From Caldithrix sp. (GTDB lineage Bacteria > KSB1 > UBA2214 > DYKH01), in the NCBI GenBank assembly GCA_020722685.1, contig DYKH01000169.1:1-10398 (forward strand): 10,398 nucleotides of DNA, in the 5' to 3' direction. Of the stretch, positions 7,304 to 10,398 are shown piece by piece (within the stretch, counting starts at the first letter, position 1; every line of letters begins with the position of its first letter). The notes below the pieces were generated by a model. It saw only the letters and a list, made by a program, of their open reading frames with translations, was not told where the DNA came from and ran no database searches. A program made the position numbers and the translations under genes.

Positions 7304-7975
7304 TCATTCGCTTTGCTTAAAGTCGTCTTCAAATTTACATGCGAGGCTAAACGCTTGGCTCGGCGCTTCGCCAGCGGCAATGAGGCGAACATACTCCTGC
7401 ACTCCTGCCTTGGTGTGGAATACGCAGAAGATTCCGTCAATAGCGACATGCTCACAACCGCTGTCTGGTGATTGTTCGCTATTAGCAGCTTTAGCAGCTT
7501 TAGCATTAGCAAGCGGTTGTTGTTCACTCTCCAGAATTGGAACAGGTCTTGCTGAAACATCAACTTTGTTGCCACTTTCAACTTTTTCATTTTGCTTGGT
7601 TGCTAACGCTAATCTTGCTAAAGCTGCTAATCCGCCCTCACTTTCAGCATCCCGAACAGCAGGTTTAGCCGCAGCCGCTGGATATGTGATGGAGTCAGAC
7701 ACGCATTCCGCAAGGTTGGTACCGCCGCTGTCTGGTGGTTGTTCACAATTAGCGGCTTTAGCATTAGCAAGCGGTTGTTGTTCACTCTCCAGAATTGGAA
7801 CTGGCCTTGCTGAAACATCAATTTTGCTGCCACTTTCAACTTTTTCATTTTGCTTGGTTGCTAACGCTAATCTTGCTAAAGCTGCTAATCCGCCCTCACT
7901 TTCAGCATCCCGAACAGCAGGTTTAGCCGCAGCCGCTGGATAGGTTTTGTTTTTCAGTGCTGAAAATAGACTCAT
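7304..7975 (-). CDS. Unrecognised 223-residue protein with a tandem internal duplication
   Basis: I do not recognise a family. The protein has a short leader (1-10), repeat 1 (about 11-84), a linker (85-96), repeat 2 (about 97-173) and a unique C-terminal part (174-223). Each repeat begins TYPAAAAKPAVRDAESEGG, continues with a probable amphipathic helix LAALARLALATKQ, and ends in a Pro/Ser/Gln-rich part with PVPILESEQQPLANAKAA. The C-terminal part, with IFCVFHTKAGVQEYVRLIAAG, looks like a small folded domain. No signal peptide or membrane segment is visible. The ATG at 7975 overlaps the stop of the DUF3987 gene (ATGA) and has the best Shine-Dalgarno of the window, GGAGGTG at 7987-7981, five bases away. 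Position suggests a partner of the DUF3987 protein. Function unknown. Confidence 0.75.
   Translation of the reverse strand: MSLFSALKNKTYPAAAAKPAVRDAESEGGLAALARLALATKQNEKVESGSKIDVSARPVPILESEQQPLANAKAANCEQPPDSGGTNLAECVSDSITYPAAAAKPAVRDAESEGGLAALARLALATKQNEKVESGNKVDVSARPVPILESEQQPLANAKAAKAANSEQSPDSGCEHVAIDGIFCVFHTKAGVQEYVRLIAAGEAPSQAFSLACKFEDDFKQSE
7458..7684 (-). repeat. Direct repeat copy A (codes repeat 2 of the 223-residue protein)
   Basis: This copy is 227 bases long and matches 7725-7942, with one in-frame 9-base insertion (AGCAGCTTT type) and about eight substitutions counted by eye. The part 7570-7684 is identical to 7828-7942 over 115 bases. Confidence 0.9.
7725..7942 (-). repeat. Direct repeat copy B (codes repeat 1 of the 223-residue protein)
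   Basis: This copy is 218 bases long and pairs with 7458-7684. The offset is 258 bases in the identical part and 267 in the part beyond the indel, both multiples of three, so the reading frame is kept. All differences lie at the end that encodes the C-terminal half of each repeat. Confidence 0.9.
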
Positions 7976-9528
7976 GGCTTCACCTCCAAAATGGCGGGGT
8001 TAAGCTCAATCATATTGGTGTTGCCGCTCAGGACGACACGGGCGCGACCATGCTCTTCCAGCAGCGCAATGGCGGCATTGCGAGCTTCCTTCTTACGCAG
8101 CTTGCTGTTTGGGTGATATTGCAGGATCTCGCTAAGTGAGGTCGTTAGACCAGAAGCAGCACGGCTAACAATCCATTCCTCCAGTTTCTTGGCGAGCTGC
8201 ACTGGCTCGGAAACTGCCACGCCATCAAATAGACGCTGCACCTCGCGCAAGTGGAACAGTACAACCTCAGCGGCGGCCTCTACGCTGTCGGCCTGAATCT
8301 TGCCTGCCCGACCCTCCAGTGTGTGAAAGATTGCAGCCACGCGCGCTACATTATCAGCGGCCTTGGATGCTGAATCGCGGATGTCGGTGTACTCGCCATG
8401 CCCCGCAAGATTGACCTCAATCGTGTCGTAAACCTCACGCCATGTCGCGAAGCCTTGGGCATTCAGCTCCAGCATGGAGGTTTCCACCTGATTCATGTCG
8501 TTAAGGGGCGGCGCGGTATCCAGCAGAGTGCGCATTGTGCGTTGCAGATTGTCCAGCGCAGGCAACGCACCCGGCGCTTTGTACGGGCGACTGCCTTGGG
8601 TTGAATCCGGCCATGTCACCAAAAATCGTGCAAGAAACCCGCTGCCGCGCGCCACTGTCCCGGCGGTTCGCATAAATGAGTCCAGCACATGCGGCTGCAC
8701 CATGACGCAGGCGGAAAGGCGCACCCCGTCAACTTCGATGACTGGCGCGTTGCTGCGCTCAACTTTCGATCGGCTGCCATCCCATCGACTGTTAAACATA
8801 GCCAGATTGCGCATGATGGCCGTGTCTTTCATGCCATGTCCGCCGAAAAACGAACCGCCTTCCGATGTTGCCAGATATCCTACGGGCCAGCGTTTAACCA
8901 GTCCTTGGATGACGCCTTCGGGTGTTGCGTCATCAATCAGCAATCCCGGCGTGCGCGGCTCATGTGGTTTTTTCAATGCGCTTTCTTTAATCTCTTTTTG
9001 CGCGACTTCGGTGGCCTTAGGGTCTTTAGCCTTCACTGCTTTGGTCAAGTTTGCCCCCAAAGCCTTGTGTGCAATGTCCCACGCGTCAAAAGCGCTCTGA
9101 TGCTCTTTGGCCTGCATCGCGCCTGCTTCGCGATGATATCTGTCGTAGCTATGAATAGGCTTCATGAATAAGCCATCTACGGCGGTTTTACGCTCGCCAG
9201 ATTCGGCGAGAATCAAACTAAACAGGCTTGTAGGTGACTTCAAAACCGTGTCGCGCGCAATATCATAGTGCGCCTGCACACAAGCTGCGCAGGTAGTCAG
9301 GGCGCTTGTTGCAACCAGTGGCAAGGGTGCCTGCGTGTAGGCATGCACCTCGGTGACGGCATCGCGCAACACGGAGGGCAAGCTCGCCAGCGGGTATGGC
9401 AGTGGGTCACGCGGCGTTGCCAGTGGCGTGCATTCCGTCCATGCGGCGGCTATGTCCTTAGTCTGGATGCCGTCTCGAATGGCTTGGATTTCAGCTTGAC
9501 TTATGATTTCAAGTTTTACTTCATTCAT
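7972..9528 (-). CDS. DUF3987 / YfjI-like P-loop protein of an integrated element
   Basis: The 518 residues match the DUF3987 family, which includes YfjI of the E. coli CP4-57 island and related RecA/DnaB-fold proteins of plasmids, satellites and islands. They are thought to be helicase or primase-associated ATPases in element replication. Visible features: an N-terminal conserved part DPLPYPLASLPSVLRDA (41-57), a P-loop-like motif LAESGERKTA (107-116), a Walker-B-like LLIDDATPEG (196-205), a sensor-like region YLATSEGGSFFGG (218-230), LSACVMVQP (271-279), and SGFLARFL (296-303) whose Arg301 is a candidate arginine finger. The C-terminal 80 residues are probably a winged-helix domain. The P-loop departs from GxxxxGKT/S, as in the family. 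The ATG at 9528 overlaps the stop of the previous gene (ATGA) and has GGGGTG upstream. Family call good; biochemical role inferred. Confidence 0.85.
   Translation of the reverse strand: MNEVKLEIISQAEIQAIRDGIQTKDIAAAWTECTPLATPRDPLPYPLASLPSVLRDAVTEVHAYTQAPLPLVATSALTTCAACVQAHYDIARDTVLKSPTSLFSLILAESGERKTAVDGLFMKPIHSYDRYHREAGAMQAKEHQSAFDAWDIAHKALGANLTKAVKAKDPKATEVAQKEIKESALKKPHEPRTPGLLIDDATPEGVIQGLVKRWPVGYLATSEGGSFFGGHGMKDTAIMRNLAMFNSRWDGSRSKVERSNAPVIEVDGVRLSACVMVQPHVLDSFMRTAGTVARGSGFLARFLVTWPDSTQGSRPYKAPGALPALDNLQRTMRTLLDTAPPLNDMNQVETSMLELNAQGFATWREVYDTIEVNLAGHGEYTDIRDSASKAADNVARVAAIFHTLEGRAGKIQADSVEAAAEVVLFHLREVQRLFDGVAVSEPVQLAKKLEEWIVSRAASGLTTSLSEILQYHPNSKLRKKEARNAAIALLEEHGRARVVLSGNTNMIELNPAILEVKP
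7981..7987 (-). promoter_or_regulatory. Strong ribosome-binding site of the 223-residue protein
   Basis: GGAGGTG on the minus strand, five bases before the ATG at 7975. It lies inside the last codons of the DUF3987 gene, so translation may be both coupled and independently initiated. Confidence 0.7.
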
Positions 9529-9959
9529 GGCCGCACCCCGTACACTTTGAAGGGGCTGCTGCCGAATTCCGAGTCAGCGCACACGATGACGCGGGAAAAT
9601 CCAATCGTCAAAAGCATTATGGCAGCGGCCTTGGCGTCATCCTCCGACACACGACCACGCTCGATGGTGATGATTTTGTGACCTTCGTGCGTGCGTGACG
9701 CTTGAAAAATTCGGGTCCAATTGAAGCTTAAAACATCGGCGTTTTCGGGAATCAGTACGGCGGGGCGGGAGTCCTTGAGGACTGCGTCCCAATCATTCAG
9801 GTGAACGACTAAACAAAAATAGTTTGGCAGACGCTCTAGAGCAGTGCGTGAATAGGGTGGTTGCGGGAGGATGGTCGCTGCGCTATGGGTTGCGCGTGGA
9901 TTTTGCGAGTAACTGGGGTGGCCTCCCCAGTTCTTTTGGTAGGCGAATGACTGGTTCAT
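9525..9959 (-). CDS. Unrecognised 144-residue protein in the island operon
   Basis: No family recognised. The N-terminal 40 residues are polar and low in structure (rich in Ser, Pro, Asn, Tyr). From about residue 45 there is an alternating beta/alpha pattern: NYFCLVVHL, then AVLIPENADVLSFNW, then HKIITIERG, then a helix EDDAKAAAIMLLTIGF, then RVIVCAD near the end. This would suit a small Rossmann-like or TOPRIM-like fold, but no catalytic motif confirms it. Both ends overlap neighbours by four bases (ATGA at 9956-9959 and 9525-9528), so the gene is translationally coupled on both sides, which is the main support that it is real. A GGGGTG sequence lies just before the ATG at 9959. Its place directly before the DUF3987 gene suggests a role in element replication or its control. 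Confidence 0.7.
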   Translation of the reverse strand: MNQSFAYQKNWGGHPSYSQNPRATHSAATILPQPPYSRTALERLPNYFCLVVHLNDWDAVLKDSRPAVLIPENADVLSFNWTRIFQASRTHEGHKIITIERGRVSEDDAKAAAIMLLTIGFSRVIVCADSEFGSSPFKVYGVRP

Positions 9960-10225
9960 TGCGCACCCCGCCCGGCGATAACAGCGGCGTGGCCTGCTTT
10001 GATCCCCTCGATGAATGCCGGCGGCTCAATGAGGATTCTGCGGCCGTAGCGGTGAACACCGGGGAGGTTGTGGCCCTTGGTGAAGAACAGGTGACGCAAT
10101 CCGCCGGGCGTGAAGGCGGTCTCGACTTTGCAGAATTGCTCGATTGAACAAAGTGAGGGGGCGGTTTGTGAGTTTTGTGCAGCCCTAATGATTTCAGGAC
10201 TTGCAGCGGTGGTTTGCTTTTGCAT
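9956..10225 (-). CDS. Small DNA-binding regulator (excisionase/AlpA-like role)
   Basis: The 89-residue product resembles the short DNA-binding proteins that open many proteobacterial island operons, with the pattern S-[IV]-x-[EQ]-F-C, then FTPGGLRHLFF, then RYGRRILIEPPAFIEGI. Here these lie at residues 27-32, 38-48 and 59-75. This fits a winged-helix, excisionase-like fold in which the Gly-Arg-Arg segment forms the wing. The open frame extends to a TTG at 10252, but I prefer the ATG at 10225: the upstream codons are not conserved-looking and no ribosome-binding site precedes the TTG, while GGAT lies about 9 bases before the ATG. It is the first gene of the four-gene block, and its stop overlaps the next start. 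By analogy with AlpA it may regulate the element's genes or excision; no integrase is in view to support that. Confidence 0.72.
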   Translation of the reverse strand: MQKQTTAASPEIIRAAQNSQTAPSLCSIEQFCKVETAFTPGGLRHLFFTKGHNLPGVHRYGRRILIEPPAFIEGIKAGHAAVIAGRGAQ

Positions 10226-10304
10226 CGTTTCGTATCCGTTTGTGGGTTTCAACGGCTACGAACTTTATTACCCCTGCATAGTAGGGATGCAATCTAGTGA
10301 CGGG

Positions 10305-10345
10305 TAGGGAAATGTATGGATTTGTGGGTGGGGATTGTTTCCCTA
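10305..10345. repeat. Inverted repeat upstream of the island operon
   Basis: TAGGGAAA at 10305-10312 and TTTCCCTA at 10338-10345 form a perfect 8-bp inverted repeat with a 25-base interval, 80-120 bases before the start of the first gene. A further CCCTA copy on the minus strand at about 10281-10285 lies closer to the gene. These could be operator sites for the small regulator. I found no convincing -35/-10 pair in 10253-10398. Confidence 0.4.
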
Positions 10346-10398
10346 GTTGTCGCATCCCGGATGATTCAATCACCCCAAGCCGATTTCCGTTATTCTTA

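Larger units (their letters stand above)
7304..10225 (-). mobile_element. Core gene block of a putative integrated satellite-like island
   Basis: Four co-directional genes with ATGA overlaps (regulator, unknown, DUF3987, repeat protein) form a compact operon of the kind found in P4-like or other integrative islands. The hsd operon follows in the same direction and could be its cargo. No integrase, tRNA or attachment repeat is visible, so the borders of the element lie outside the window or are unrecognised. The limits given are those of the gene block only. Confidence 0.4.

Noticed and set aside
7380..7943. 187-residue plus-strand open frame with internal repeats
   Set aside because: The repeats only mirror the duplication in the minus-strand gene, which has a strong ribosome-binding site and operon overlap; the plus-strand frame has neither.

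Overview
The window carries a type I restriction-modification operon with accessory defence genes, next to a short gene block typical of an integrated phage-satellite-like island. Every gene I can support lies on the minus strand, so transcription runs from the right end to the left end. Base composition is moderately GC-rich by eye. The protein families (HsdM/HsdS/HsdR, GmrSD-like DUF262, an AlbA-type ATP-binding regulator, a YfjI-like DUF3987 protein and a small DNA-binding regulator) point to a genomic island in a proteobacterium, probably gamma or beta. No rRNA, tRNA or housekeeping gene is present to fix the taxon.

Layout, right to left. (1) 10398-10226: upstream region with an 8-bp inverted repeat (10305-10345). 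(2) 10225-7304: four genes joined by 4-base stop/start overlaps. They are a small DNA-binding regulator, an unrecognised 144-residue protein, a DUF3987/YfjI-like P-loop protein, and a 223-residue protein containing a recent in-frame duplication. No integrase or attachment site is visible. (3) 7303-7106: a short gap with a possible promoter. (4) 7105-1223: hsdM, hsdS, a DUF262 nuclease-like gene and an AlbA/HATPase/winged-helix gene, each touching or nearly touching the next. (5) 1222-822: a 401-base AT-rich non-coding stretch with five copies of a degenerate repeat (four stop-to-stop steps of 69, 98, 97 and 98 bases) and a perfect 10-bp hairpin. (6) 821-1: the first 273 codons of hsdR, cut by the window edge.

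How it works together: HsdM and HsdS should form the sequence-specific adenine methyltransferase, and HsdR joins them to make the ATP-dependent restriction complex. The DUF262 protein resembles GmrSD-type modification-dependent nucleases, so the operon may attack both unmethylated and modified phage DNA. The AlbA-type gene is coupled to the DUF262 gene and may regulate or assist it.

The least explained items are the repeat array in front of hsdR and the duplicated 223-residue protein with its 144-residue partner in the island block.
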